64,000 bases of DNA from Parelaphostrongylus tenuis. Lineage: Eukaryota > Nematoda > Chromadorea > Rhabditida > Metastrongylidae. Position 1 is the first letter of the stretch. Every line of letters starts with the position of its first letter. Below the pieces are notes generated by a model. The model saw only the letters and a program-made list of their open reading frames with translations. It did not search any database and had not been told where the DNA came from. Of this stretch, positions 1-23,433 are shown piece after piece. Both the position numbers and the translations under genes were made by a program. The stretch spans positions 62,001 through 126,000 of the forward strand of contig JAHQIW010003950.1 of NCBI GenBank assembly GCA_019055375.1. The letters run 5' to 3'.

Positions 1-1996
1 GGATACGTAATAAATCTACTTTTTTCACCATTGAGAATTTTTCCCATGTGTGGTTACAGCGAGGTTTCCTAAATGGCCTTCAAGTTTGATCCACAACAAA
101 GGAAGTTTCTCAGATAGTTTGTCTCCTAGGTGGGCGTGGTGGTGGGATTGTCATGTTTTTGAGTTTTCGAGTAGGTTTAGTCGATACTTGGTTTTTGTAT
201 TTTGTCCTTGTGTGGATGGGTAGCGCAATGGTAATAGTGCCAGTCATTACGAGCCCAGTGCTATTACGACTGTGCCACGGACTCACTTCGTCTCTCATCC
301 TTCTGGGGTCGCAAATTGACGCGAGACTTGTCTAATAACACCTCCTTCCTTTCAATTTACCCAAATCAATTTAGAAGGGACACTATGGCTTGACTATCCC
401 AAGTTTTTAAGGAGAATAAACCCGATTAGCATTCAATGACATCTATTGGAAAACAACATTCCCCAAGTAGCGCTCGAACTTACACTCGAAAGAGTTATAG
501 GATTTAGTGGATGGATGATGGATGCGGCGAAACAAGTCGAATGTAAAAAGTGCTGAATCCAAATAGTAGATACGAAGTAGAGCCGTATAAATTAAGAAAG
601 TAGAAAATGATCATTCGTAAGAAAAGGTATCAAATAAGTGACTAATTTAGTAAAATCATTTTTGAAACGAGAGCTTTATAGCGGTAGGTTCATCGAAAAT
701 TGCTCTGTCGTGTGATTTTAGGCGTTTCCTCCAAAAGAACCACGACATGCTGGGCAGCGAATGTTCGTTTTCATACGGGGTTACGATAGTCTGCTGATGG
801 AGGATATTGAGGAAAGGTGATAGCTATTATCAATATTCAGATACTTTAGCGCTTTTATGTTAGCACAACAACATAGTTTGTGTTCATCCATTTGATACAA
901 ATAGTTGGATAGTTTCTTGGTACATTTTTATCTCGATAGTCTGGAGTGATATCCATTTGTCAGTTTGTTTGTTCGTAAAGAGTTTACTTCGAAGTACCGT
1001 CGTAGTTCACTTGTGAATGTCTGTCTTTCTCAAACTTTAATGGAAAGTGGGATCTTTTTTTGTTAATCCCTAAGGGACGAGTGTACGAGCTGAGGTTCAC
1101 GATTGTTTGAAGGTCTATATAGCTGGACGAAATTCTCCTCTTAGACACTAGGTAATCATTCGAGAGCATAAATCTCTGCAATTTCAACAATATGTTTGAT
1201 TTTATGAAAAAGCTTCATTATTACGTTCTAGCAGCGAAAATAAAATTATGTTTCACACTCAGTTTGCTGCATTGCTTGGCTGAAGCTTGCATAAGGCTCT
1301 TTGAGAATCTCTTACTACTCATTCGGCAGTTCAACTCTCCAAAATTTCGATGCTGTAATTGGTTTTTTGAAAGGTTGTCATAGAACGCTGTAAAAGCAAA
1401 ACGAAGACTACGTTTCGTAATCAAAGTTTATATCGTAAAGAAAAGTTATAAGTGCACCAAAAGCATATGACCATATAGAGAACATCATCAGTACCAGAGT
1501 AACGCAAAAAAGAATTCAAAGTTTTACTTCTCAAATGGAGAAAAACCCTAACGGAATAAAGAAAATCGCGCGCCTCTTGCGAGTAACACTGTCGTCCCTG
1601 AAGGGTCAAATTTTTTTCTTTTATATACTTATTATTTGGTGTTTCCTTGTTTTTCTCTTCAACATAAACGTTTACAACACGTTTACTACGCACAGTCTCT
1701 ATGAAGCAGACAAATCACTTTTAGTGACGTCTTCTTTCATGCTGATAATTGTTCTGTAGTACAATTCGATCATGACGGCTGCTCGACGAATCCAAATGAG
1801 CGATCTGAAGACTTGTATAGATGGATGCGTGTTGTACCGTTCATAGTCCACGGTAAAACTTAGTATTGTTGGCTATTATTGTCTTTTTTGTTCATATCAA
1901 AAACGACTTTCACTGAACTTCGGCACAAATGATCAATACCTTTCTAGGTTATCAAGCACATTCACGGCTAATACTTCAGTGCCACCATTGTTTTCC
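1..1996. other. No supported gene; repeat-like DNA
   Basis: I see no gene here. Short open frames exist on both strands but lack splice context or recognisable motifs. The stretch at about 1,140-1,420 shares phrases with a dispersed foldback family seen again near 19.4, 31.5, 40.5, 51.7 and 63.5 kb, such as the TAATCATTCGAGAGCA-type start and a TTTCACACTCAG-type segment. One open frame near 1,600-1,700 encodes a hydrophobic run, but its codon use does not look convincing. Confidence 0.4.
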
Positions 1997-3300
1997 AGAG
2001 CGGTGTTGATTCCAGCCGGTCTCACAGCTGGTCATTGTTGCGATGTTGGTATCCGTTTTCGCAAATGCAATGGAGGAAGCACTTTACGAATGAAGTTTCC
2101 ACGCTCGGCAGTGTCCTTCTTTACAGGACAGATGTTGGTCGACTACCCATCTATTCTGATCCCTTTTTTGATGGACGTTGCATTCTGTAGTAATTAGCAT
2201 TCTGTAACTGTCTCATAGCGTGGCAGTTTCCTGAAAGTCCCAGTATTTCTAAGTCATTACCATGATATGTGCCGTTTGTGGGATACCGAGCCTATAGGAC
2301 GCAGTACCCATCAAGAATGGAGCAGACTGGATATCAGTCGAACAACATCCATCTTGTATATGGGGACTCCATCTGCAAAGTGCTCTCTCCAGTAGATTTG
2401 ACTCGATTCGACTACGAACCGCTACATGGTAACAATGAACACCTATGGACCATCGACTGGGATCACGGCGGCTCTGAGAAGGAGAGAGGCGTCCGAAATG
2501 TTAACCGTATAGAAGGTGCTTTGTGCTTTTCTTTGGATCCTTTGTTTTCATGGTACCCTTATCCTTTTTCACATTACTTCAAACTCTGCTAGATTAGTCT
2601 TTGCAGTGTTTGTCATTCTTTATTGTTTGTATTATCGTTGATCAACTCACAATCATATCGCATATCCTTATAGGACTTAAAATCACAGGGTTATTTAGTC
2701 AGGTGACATGCGTTCATCTACTGATTACTTTTTTGTTGATGTTGTTGATACTGCCTAATAATCATTCCGATGGGTACGACACCTCAAGAGCACTGCCATG
2801 TTCTGTTAATCACTTTCAGTATGGCTTCATTTAGTTGAACAACTGTTGACTGTATCTCCGTATACTTTGATCTCAGTGTTCTTGAAATCACAGAATAAAT
2901 GGTCAAAAAGGCGAGGTTTTGCTGTGGCAAAGTTCACATCAGTGGTGTGGTGTAGAGATAATGAAATATTACAAGCGTGTAATGCATATAGCGATTGAAT
3001 TTCTTCTTAATTCACAAGCGCTCTATGGTGCACATAATGGCTGTGCTCAATCCCGTACTCCAGCAAACTAAGCCCAAAGTTGATCGAATGATTTCAGATC
3101 GGTCCGGGAGAATAAGCTTTACGCTGACGTGCTTTAGTGCCGAGACCTTAGAGGTCCTTTATGAATCTAATGTGCATTCAATCGATGTTATGAATGAAAG
3201 AAGCTCGATAATGGATCCCAAGCGGACATATCGAATCGAATGTTTTGTTCCCATAGCGATGCACAAGTTCTCTGTCACAACTAGTGTGACGAATCACTAG
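1997..3300 (+). other. Unrecognised plus-strand exon candidates
   Basis: Three open blocks at about 1,997-2,186, 2,270-2,430 and 3,090-3,300 have coding-like composition. The first follows a good acceptor (TTTTCCAG) and is open in two frames. One of them reads LLYRTDVGRLPIYSDPFF and ends at a possible GTAGTA donor. The second block is also open in two frames. One reads NNIHLVYGDSICKVLSP and can end at a GTAACA donor. The last block reads SGRISFTLTCFSAE and stops at 3,300. If real, this gene ends about 170 bp from the stop of the minus-strand zinc-finger gene, in a tail-to-tail arrangement. I do not recognise the protein, and the correct frame of the first two blocks is unresolved. Confidence 0.25.
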
Positions 3301-3467
3301 AATTTTTATAGGTTACCACCCACATATGTACTGTACAAGTATCAAATTCGAGGATATGATGGTCGATTCGCTGATTAATATAACGAGGACATGAAATGTG
3401 ACTACGATCAGTGATAAGAACGAAACCGGGAACTAAGTTAATGAAACGATCTTCGAATAGACTTCGA

Positions 3468-13799
<10,332 letters not shown>

Positions 13800-16323
13800 C
13801 GTTTGAATGTTACAAGTATGGTGAAAGCAATCATGAACCACCCACCTGCTTATGTTAGGAGCACCCTAGACTACGGTAGCATACAGATGATAGGGACTCC
13901 TAATCCGCTAGCAACTAATCCCACCTGTGGGCTTCACCCTAGCCATTGACATCAGTATTCATAATGAATGCGGATTGTTTACAAAACTTTCAACCATCGA
14001 CTCAATTTCGAAGCTCGAACTAGAAATCTTTTCAGTGGCTTTCGAAATACAACATTTCGAAGAAATGCATCTGTTGGTAATCTACGTTGTACACAAGGAT
14101 CTGTTTATATAGCTGTTTGTAGAGTTACCGTACGTGAAAAAGTCTGAAGGTGTACATACAAAGCCAGATAGAAATCAATTCTATGTACGTGCATGCTTTT
14201 ATGCTGAAGCAACAAAAAAACTAGTGACAATGGAATAAACTCAAATTGCCTCGAATCTGAGTCGTCTCATAAGTGGCATGGTGGTAACGAGATGAAAACT
14301 CATTGCGGCGTCTCGGAATGAGAACTGCACTTATTACTACAAGCTCAGGCCAGAGTAATCATCATATGAAGTTACTGATATTCGCTAAAAGCAGGGATCC
14401 TATCTTCACCTTAATGAGCCATTCAGTATCTGACTTTTTCCTACTAATCTATAGCTTATTTGTATCCTTCAAATAGAATAATGACTTTTCCAATCCTGCA
14501 GTGTTCATGACTATTCACCTGGCTCGTCTCTATCTACACTACCATTCTTGATTATGATGGGACCCTTCTAATGATTTGTGATATTATCCTTACTTTTCTT
14601 TTGATGTATAGATAAATCTTATACGTATTTCTCCAATCGGTAGTTTTCCATTATGGAGTATCTCTGAAAGGGAATTTACGTCGGTTAAGAATTTTCCATT
14701 AGAATTTTAGTAAGCATTCGAAAGCTCGAAACTTGGAGAGTTCAACAGTGTGTCATTTTAGAGTGGTCCACTTGCAGCTCTGTGGCGCTAGAAAGAAAAT
14801 TCTTCCACATCTATCGCGCATTCGCATTTATATTTCTCAGGATAGAGCTCCTCTCAGAGATTTTCATTGGCCATTTGTTAGGGTAAATCTCGGATCTTTC
14901 AAAAGTGTATCTGCTTTTAGAGAAAATCTCGAGAATAGCTTTGTGTCTCACACACGCGTATTCCCTGCAGGACAGAGCTTTTTTCTCAGAGACCTAGTAA
15001 CTGCTGGGCACACGAATCGCGAAAATTTAAAAGTTACTGTTTTATAGGAGATCCAGCATCACAAAGCCACGCATAAGATGTCGGTCATGGTGTGTGAGTG
15101 GCTGTTAATTGATAACGCGATCAATCGATCGTACGGCGCCATTCAAAGCTACACGTAACTTCTTTAATTTAAGGTCTCTTCAGATTTGAGGGCATTCTAG
15201 GGATGAATGATTCTGGCTTTCCATAATTGACTCTACATGTATTGTGTGCTTTTGACGCATAGGCTTAGGCTGCTGAGACATAGACCCACGCTCAGGATTA
15301 GTAACGAGATCATAAAGTCACAAAAAATAATGATGAAAAGCCTAAGCTCACGAAACGATAAAAACAAAGTTTTATCTACTGTTCCAATACGCAGAACTTG
15401 GAAAACTCAGCGAAACGGAGGAATTTTTTCATATGAGTAACAACGCGCCACATGTGTAACTCAATTGTTTTTTTAATGCCACAGTGCTGTGAAAAGAAAA
15501 AGGCCTTTTGTAAATAAAGAAATAATTCTTCGAAATCTCAATGATGCACGTTATCTAAAGGTCAACAATAGTTCAGCGGAAGTACTCCTTCCAGCTTTAT
15601 ATACACGATAATGAGCGGCGCAGGTGAAACATTATTCCATTTTTAGTACTACAGCGCTGTAAGAAAGCCTTCTCTGGAAAACAAACACACTTTTGAGTTT
15701 TCGAGATTCAGGACTTCCAGGTGCCTATAAAACTCTGATGGAAAGACTGTGAAGCAAAAAAAGTCCTTTTAAATTCGCTGCCCCATAATGGAAAAGAACC
15801 CTCTGATGTATACAAAATCTCATACACCAATTCAATGATTTTTTCGGAAACATAACCTCACAACTGTATGAAGATGCAGAAAGCAAATCACCGCTTGCAT
15901 GGATCTAGAGCAAAGCTCTTTGATGTCTCTATAAGGACGATTTACTATGGATAAACCTACTCTATGTCTGCGCATCAGAAACCGAGTAAATGGTAGCTGT
16001 AAATGCTCTGAGTAAGAAAGTAAGAGCAAAACTTTTCTGTTGACAAAAGAGGTGATGTACTGTGGTAATCAGAGGTGTTCTGCAATCCACAAAACATTGC
16101 GATATACTGCGACACACATTAGGGGCCCTAATTTTTTCTCAGCGATTCTGCTTCACTAGGCTTTCCATCCCTCCGGAATTTAGAGATTGCTGCCAGACTT
16201 CTCATAGAGAATATGTTAAACTGGTATGGTGCGGCCACTGGAAATGTTTTTATAGGTCACACCTCTACGATGTCATGAACAGTAGAGAAAACCGGCTTAT
16301 TTAGGACTGATTATAGTCAAACA
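13800..16323. other. Divergent intergenic region, che-1-like gene / kinase copy A
   Basis: This is the upstream side of both the minus-strand zinc-finger gene (start 13,799) and the plus-strand kinase copy A (start 16,571), so regulatory DNA for both may lie here. It also contains foldback repeats of family Y (about 14,690-15,050 and 15,190-16,030), with phrases shared with the copies at 19.4 and 51.7 kb. I see no gene. Confidence 0.45.
13930..13935 (-). promoter_or_regulatory. Possible ASE-motif core (GAAGCC) upstream of che-1-like gene
   Basis: The minus strand reads GGTGAAGCCCAC here, 131 bp upstream of the proposed start codon of the che-1-like gene. In C. elegans, CHE-1 binds ASE motifs whose core is GAAGCC, and it activates its own gene through such a site. 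The hexamer is short and expected by chance about once per 2 kb when both strands are counted, so this is a weak prediction. Confidence 0.25.
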
Positions 16324-17599
16324 CCAAGCATTATGCTCTAGATGAACACACTGTATTAAGGTGACTTTCGCTGTAGATTCATAGTATCCGCGTGAAAACG
16401 ATATTACAGATAAACATAGAGCACTTACGAGATAAAGAGTGATCATGCTTGTTGTTGTTTTCTTGTTCTTCAAAGATAGATCAGAATCATTCTAAGTAGT
16501 GTTTATTTCAAAGTGACGATTTGTTCCATTTGTACCATTGTCGATCTGAACTTGGTTAAATGTGGCAGCGATGAAAGGCGAAGATCCACTGGCCGATATG
16601 CCCAAGGAACGCGAGGACATCATCCAAAGCAAGAAAGCCACATACGAAGTGAGGTAAACTAGAAATTAAGCTACCAGATGAGGTTATTCAGTTGGTTGCA
16701 AGCAACTAATAGAAGATGAGCAATTGCTTCGTCATAAATGGTAAGTTTTCATGTAGCAAGCGCTGCAAATCCACAAAAAATCCCGTTGGTCACTGTCTGA
16801 CTAAATACTTTCGCATTGTGCACATCGATCGATCTGCGGATCGCTGGTTGATAATTATGGAATGAACGAGATTACAGGGTTAGCTATGGCTGACCTCAAA
16901 CGTTGGTGTAGGTGAATTCAGCAGAAAGAAGGTTTCCGAAAACCAGTGAACGAAGATTGGAATGGTGAAATCCTCCACCACTAGATCTGCTGTGTATACG
17001 GGAGTGATCCAGAGACTTCCGAGGAAATCCGCATTACTAGAAAAAAATTTGTTGGTAGCCGTACTTATACCGAAGATAGACCTACTCAAGTTTCGTGAGG
17101 ACTGCTAATGGCCGTTACCATTGGTGTTTTTATCGTTATCTTTATCATTAATGTGATTGTTTCTAGATACTAGAGATAATTGGGAAAGGTTCATTCGGTG
17201 CTGTTTTTCGAGTGCGCCGCTTAGAAGATGGTAAGGAATTAGCAATGAAATGTGAATCATGCAAAGTGAAAAAGCAGGTACAAACTTTTTATTTGCAAAT
17301 ATACGATTCATGGTTGGAAAAGCTGTTAAAACTTGAAACTATATTGTGGTGCGGTCCATTACGAATCGCCATCGCAGTAAGGATGCATATAAACTCAACG
17401 GATTATAGATAAGATTACAGTGGACTATATCGTAAAATGTGTGTTTTGAATAGCAGCTATACGTTCGTAAATATATCTTCTATACTTAGACAGCGTTCAG
17501 TGCGCATCAACAAACCCGTGATTTTTTTCGAATTTTGATAATTGGATTTTTGCTTAAGTACCCTCGACGTGGTGAACTTATCATAGAGTATCTATTTAA

Positions 17600-18045
17600 G
17601 ACCATATCAAATTACATTCTATATATCTTATACTTATTATTCGAGCTAACATGTCATGTGGTTGCTATGGGCCCTTGTACACCCCTATACACGTGTTTCG
17701 GCCTTGCAGCCTCAATCGGGCAGGCCCTTCGTCTACAGCCAGTCCTCTCAGGGGTTCCTAGATCCTTACATAAAGAGGTAGGCGATTAGAACGATTTACA
17801 CATGCGCCGTCAAATTAAAAATCACAAGATCGGCAAGTTTTTGACACTCGATTGCTCTTGGGTGGTATTTTGCGACTGACGAGGCTGCAAAGCTGAAACA
17901 CGTGTATCGGGCTGTACGAGAGCCTATAACAGACCACATGTCATGTTGGCTCAAATAATAATCATGAGATATATTGAAAATTGAGCGTGGTCTTAATAAA
18001 GCACTCGAAATAAACGGTATGATTTGTATATAAATAAACATTCAT
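17600..18045. repeat. MITE family X insertion in intron 2 of copy A
   Basis: This segment (phrases ACACGTGTTTCGGCC, GGCAGGCCCTTCGTC, AACACGTGTATCGGGC) is present in intron 2 of copy A. It is missing at the matching site of copy B (about 30,060-30,110), where flanking intron sequence continues. It therefore inserted after the duplication, or was lost cleanly from B. Both arms are present, in opposite orientation. Confidence 0.55.
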
Positions 18046-19339
18046 ATTCATATATTTATATGTTTGTATATATATGCAATCTAGAAGATTTCAGATATTA
18101 AGACATGAAGCCCGAGTGCTAGAAGGCATGCGAAAAATACAATCAGTCCATTTTATTAGTTGTGAAGATCGAGGAAAGATCAGTGGACGATTTATGTTTG
18201 TTATACTTAGACTGGTGAGCAGGCTGTACTTGTTTGCGTTCTTGCGCATTTCGCAATTGATCCACTTGGATTGCATTTTTCCGAAAAACAGCAAAACAGC
18301 ATCATCTTCAAGAAGAAGTAAACATCAACGAGACTGCGTTTTATCCGAGGCGAAATCGTCGCCACTTCAACTCCCAAGCACCACTTCCGAATATAGTCAT
18401 TCTTAAGGTCATGATCGACGTCTTCACTCATTCCTGTGCTTGTAATCGGCCCTTCAAACTGATATTTCTCGTCTAAGCAGAGAAGTCTGGACTAACTATA
18501 ATTTTTCACGTCTAACTAATGCAGTTTTCCTCTGCATTGCCGAATAAGTTTGGGCACTCAAATCTTAGGTGATGGTTATATTCAGAAATTGACGGCTATC
18601 GTGGACAGCGAGATACTTGCTATAGTTTCTTCCAAAGCGGCAGTAAATTGCGGCATTGGTTTGGTTTCAGCTGAATTGCTCAGTAAAAATATTAACCTAC
18701 TTTTCAATTTCGGTAATTCTCTCAAGAGATGAACACCCTTACTATCAATATTGTAGAGCGACATCCACTAACGACCCACAGAACCTCTTGTATAAAATGT
18801 ATCAATTTCAGGTTTACAAACTGCGATATCAATATTCGTTTAGGTCGGGAAAAATTTATGGGATTTGCGCATGGAAAATCCTGATCGACGGTTTTCAATG
18901 GCCACTGGAATCCGAGCCGCGGAGCAAACACTATCCGGCATTAGAGATTTACATATAGTATGTACTTTAGAAGGAATATAAACTAATGAGATCTGAAACT
19001 GCAGCAACGTAACGGTTGCAACAATAAATCCGACAATGTGTGATTCTGTTGGTACCATGTCTGTCAAAATGGCCCAAAGGCCATTCGTGTACAGGTGGCA
19101 GGGAGGAGTTATAAAGATTGAAAGCAATATTAGATTTGTAAATTATGAGTGACCTATCGATTGTGCTTTAGTTGAGACTTTGATTCCTCCTACTAAGAAT
19201 TAATTTCATGTGAGAGGCTATGAAGTAGATGCTGTTCAGGCGGATAAGATTAGACGTTTGAATTGATCCTTGAGTTGGTGGGAAATATCAGGCAATTCCA
19301 CGTTAACCATGCGCATTTAGTCTTCTAGGAAAAACGTGT

Positions 19340-19700
19340 CTTTTATTTGGTTTGAAGTCTTAATAATCATTCGCGAGCATAATGTTTCGGTAAATCCATT
19401 GCGGTACTTTATTGTTCTGAAAAGGCCTTCCACGCTTTAGCAAGGAAAAGAATACTTATTTCACACTGGGTGCATTTTTCGTTGGACAAGTGTTTTACTA
19501 TACCGATAGTGACATAGACGGAATCCGAGCAATTGCACTGGTATACTTGGCTTATGGAAAAGTCTTTCCAGGGCGCTATAGCAGCTAGAAGAAATTTGAG
19601 TTTTGCACTCGGCGCGCATTTCCTGCCACCTGGCGTATGAGGCCGCGTATCGTTCGCGTAGCCTATTCATCAAGCAAAGCGGTTCCCTGTGACGCGCAGC
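19340..19700. repeat. Foldback family Y copy (unit A)
   Basis: Carries the family phrases CATTCGCGAGCATAATG, AAAAGGCCTTCC, GCGCTATAGCAGCTAGAAG and TTTTGCACTCGGCGCGC. The same element is at about 31,440-31,770 in unit B, so it was there before the duplication. It lies in the large intron between exons 4 and 5. No coding capacity. Confidence 0.5.
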
Positions 19701-21519
19701 TTTCGCCTCCGTTTTGAAAAAACTCTAATTAATACATATGACTCTAGTACCCTTAGATTTCCTCTACACGTCCATAAGCTTTTTATGTTAAAACTTAGGA
19801 TGTTCAGGCTTAGGCTCAGTAAAGAGTTTGCCTGGCAATGCAGAATGAAAATAAAAAGCTTGAGCCTATGGAACGGTGCAAAAAGAATTCTCTCATAATC
19901 AAATTGCAAAAGATTTAGGTATCGATACAGAATGGAGAAGAAATTCTCAAATAGATAACGAAGAGATAAAGAAATTCGTCCCTAGATGCGACAAGTGTGA
20001 AACGCGATATAGTTTGACCTGCTACAGCGTTTCAAAGAGGCCTTTCTACGAGTAAAGTGTAGCATAGAAATTGTCAAAATCTGAACTGTCGAGTGACTAC
20101 TAAAACTCAAAAAGGCAAGAAACGTGTAGTTCTCAAGACATTGAAAATGCGCGTAAATAATGGAAACGTGTCAGATATCAACTGTAGACTCTGAGAAAAC
20201 TGAAGTCGCTGAACGTCACAAATGTTTTGAAGAAAATTTACGAATTTCGCACAACTCAAAAAAGGGGCAGATAGCGATTTTTGGCAAACATATCGACAAC
20301 CAAGAAAAGGTGAGAGCTTAGAGAGCTCGGTTTAATGCCGAATGTGTGGGCAACGCGTCGTGTAGTACCGCGTAACAATTCGAACCACTGCGCTTTCCGC
20401 AACATCACTGAAGATTATGTGGATGATAATTGTATTCTAGGGCATTGAAAATCTTGTTTTGTATTTCGTATCGTAAATTGATTTTTGTGTTACAGTGCGG
20501 ATTTTTGCATCGAGACATTAAACCCCCGAATTTTGCAATTGGAAGAGAAGAAGACGGCACAGGTCATACTATTTATATTCTTGATTTTGGGCTCTGTCGA
20601 AGATATCGGTATGTCTCATATAACCTATCAATTTTTGTTTTTTATTCGTCGCTCTTTCAAACGCCGGCAAACACTTCCTATCGAACAATTGCTGTGAAAG
20701 CGCTTGAGTTCTTAATTCTCGAACTATATGCCACAACCAATTATCTAATAGTACTTTCAGAACAGATGAAAAGGATTTGAGATATATGAGAGAGAAAGCA
20801 GCATTTCGTGGCACTACAAGATATGCCAGCATTGGAGCTCTCGACATGGTGTTGTTTAGATGAAGTTTACCAACTTCTGTTAGAATCGGGCTATTGAAAA
20901 TCTCTGATTCATGACGCTCATCAATTTACTGCATCTTTATTAGTCCTGTTATTAAAACTGAGCTCACTTTTCATTCCATAAATTAGATTAAAGCTTAAGG
21001 TGCGCAACTGAACCGACCAGGTATCACCTTTTGTATGGCATAGGTTATATGACGATGACGAATACTATGAATTTGGAAGAAAAAGACCTCGTACATCAGG
21101 ATCAAATCAATTTTTATTTATTTGAGAAAGACCAATGCCGAAAGGATGACGTTGAGGCTTGGTGGTTATGGTTTTGGAGTGGATGATCGGACAACTTCCG
21201 TGGAAACACTGTCGAGTACGTTGCAAGAGAAGCTCATACGAAAATCATGTTTGTCACTGTCAGCCTCTTTTCGTGGCTTTTTTGAGTGTGCCATTATGCT
21301 ATGTGGAAAGATATAGTCGACGACAATTTATTTTCTTCAAAAAAAATGACCGATTTAGTAGATGTTCATATCAGTAATATTTTATAGTATGAAACGCCCC
21401 TGTGTTGGGCGCTGATTAATTCCTATAATAAAAAAGAATAAAGCTCTCGGCATTGATCAATCTCTGAGAGATACGTCATGCATTCGTCTTCACTTTCCAT
21501 TTTCGTTTGAGGTTATTGA

Positions 21520-21735
21520 ATACATACCTGGCTCTTGCAATGACTCGCAGTGGCCCCCTGCTGAACCATGTCAGTGCTGCTTATCTTCTCAGACAAGTCT
21601 GAGACCTGTCTGCTACCAATTTACCGACCTCGGAGGGAACTGGTGAGCTATGAGAGCTAGTTCGAACCATTGACCTCATGTGCGACGCAAAGCACCTCTA
21701 ATCACTGCGCCACATACGCCCTTATCCCTATGATA
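21520..21735 (-). repeat. tRNA-derived SINE (unit A)
   Basis: On the minus strand it begins with an A-box-like GTGGCGCAGTGATTAGAGG and has a B-box-like GGTTCGAACT about 45 nt later, followed by a roughly 150-nt unrelated body. That is the structure of a tRNA-derived SINE. A matching copy is at 33,590-33,790 in unit B, and a related head is near 55,540 on the plus strand. It lies in intron 7 of kinase copy A. Confidence 0.55.
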
Positions 21736-21756
21736 TGAGAATATTTATAGGAATCC

Positions 21757-21998
21757 ATCTGCAACACTGCCGAAATAAGTCAATGAGTAATTGGCTCATA
21801 CAGTAGCTCGTGGGGCTCTGAAAATGTAACAAATGGATGTTTATATCCTCACAGATGAATTTGATACCAAACTACCTACCTCAGAGCGATGAAGTGCATG
21901 GAAAGCGCCAATTCAACCAGTGATCAGCTGTATGTTGCACAGCACCTCTGGCTAATGTGGTGCACGACTTCATGAGGCCCTTACAGTGCCTTACTTTC
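21757..21998. repeat. Copy-A-only segment in kinase intron 7
   Basis: About 240 bp present in unit A but missing from unit B, where ATGAGAATAATTATA is followed almost at once by the shared CTTTTGTCTTTTTGAC phrase. I see no coding sequence. It may be an inserted repeat in A or a deletion in B. Confidence 0.45.
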
Positions 21999-22497
21999 GT
22001 CTTTTTGACTTTTACGGCGATTCAGATGTTGATTCATAGAAACCCATCTTCGAATAAGTTCGATATCTTCCTCCTTGGATTAACCTTCACAGGTTTCAAC
22101 AATGCTTTATGAATTGCGAATCGGTGGAAAATATTTTTGAATGTAAAAATTTTCCACTATCGGTAGTCAAATCTCATGCTTCAAGGGTCATGATCGAGCG
22201 AAAGTGAAAATGTACAAGCAGCAATTGCGTATCGAGTCAAATCTAAAGCAGGTGAATGTAACTTTTTGATTATAGTTCTTATTAGTGACTGATTAAATGA
22301 ATAGCACGTTGACAATGGAATCTTGTCTCTAAAATTCACGCATTGCTATGGAGTGTCACTTTGGCGCACAATGTCTTCTCGTGAAGTGTTTGCAATCAAT
22401 TAGCAGTTTGACTGATGCATATGCTCCCACAGAATTTATCTTTCTTCTATATGCAACGAGATTTCTTGGGAATAATAAAGTGTAAATTATCGAGAAA

Positions 22498-22690
22498 ACG
22501 GGACGTCGTAGCCGAGTGGTTGTGATAGTCGACGCGACGCGCTCGGGCTAAACTCCACCCCAGCACTCTCCGTCAGTGAACAACGAACGCCCTATGGAAC
22601 GCCACAGCCAGACTATCCTCGAGATTTCCAGGAGACTCGCTTGATCAGTATTCTACGACTTTCAAGAAGAAGACGAAAAACGATTCGAAA
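22498..22690 (+). repeat. tRNA-related SINE-like repeat (unit A)
   Basis: Starts GGACGTCGTAGCCGAGTGG, an A-box-like motif of the Ser/Leu tRNA type, followed by GACGCGACGCGC and a B-box-like AACTCCACCCC. The usual tRNA arms cannot be completed, so it is not a tRNA gene. The matching copy in unit B is at about 35,665-35,860, so it predates the duplication. Confidence 0.45.
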
Positions 22691-23433
22691 ATGCTAGAGG
22701 TACTGAGACGCGCACAGTGAAAAAAGACACTGTGAAAATGGATTAATAAAGTGCCAAAAATGCGATAGCGGCCTTCTCGTGGCCAATCGCTTTTGACGCC
22801 AAATGCTTCTTACCTGTACTTACTATCTACATTATTTAAAATTAAACCTATGAGTAAGCTGACTTATGAACTTCGTTGGAGTTCTCCAAAATCCTCAAAT
22901 GTATTGTCTCAGGTTTTACAGCATACCCCACAAGAATACATGGCGAACATTCTACTGTATATTGACACACTCGAATATAATTCGATACCGGACTATGATC
23001 ACATAGCAGCGAATCTTGAAGCCGCAATGCAGGTTTGTATCCTTTTGAAGCTCTTGAGAAAAAAGCAGAGACACACAGATCGCTAACTCAATCCCAACGG
23101 TCAAGAAACTTCTGTGGTCGTGTCTAGTTTACGATGCCGTCAAATAGTCAGTAACGTACAAAGTGTCGCAGACAATTAAGATTGTGACTTCTGCATGCAT
23201 GCACCACGATGATGATCCTAAACGCAGGCAGATATTCTCAATAACATGGCTTGCATATGTGCTAGTCATTGGTTCATGGTCAACTGGCATTGTACTAAAA
23301 TACGTGCTTTGCTCCCTCCTTGAGAGAAGTGAAATAACCTTAGTTAACAAAGGATTTTGATGCTTCTATAAAGGGACCCAAACTCGTTATTCTCCCCGCC
23401 ACAGAGTCCCCAGCTAAGATAGCTTCTGTGCTA

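Noticed and set aside
22498..22570. tRNA-Ser/Leu-like start
   Set aside because: The acceptor stem and B-box cannot be completed and the segment recurs with a longer body, so it is SINE-like rather than a tRNA gene.
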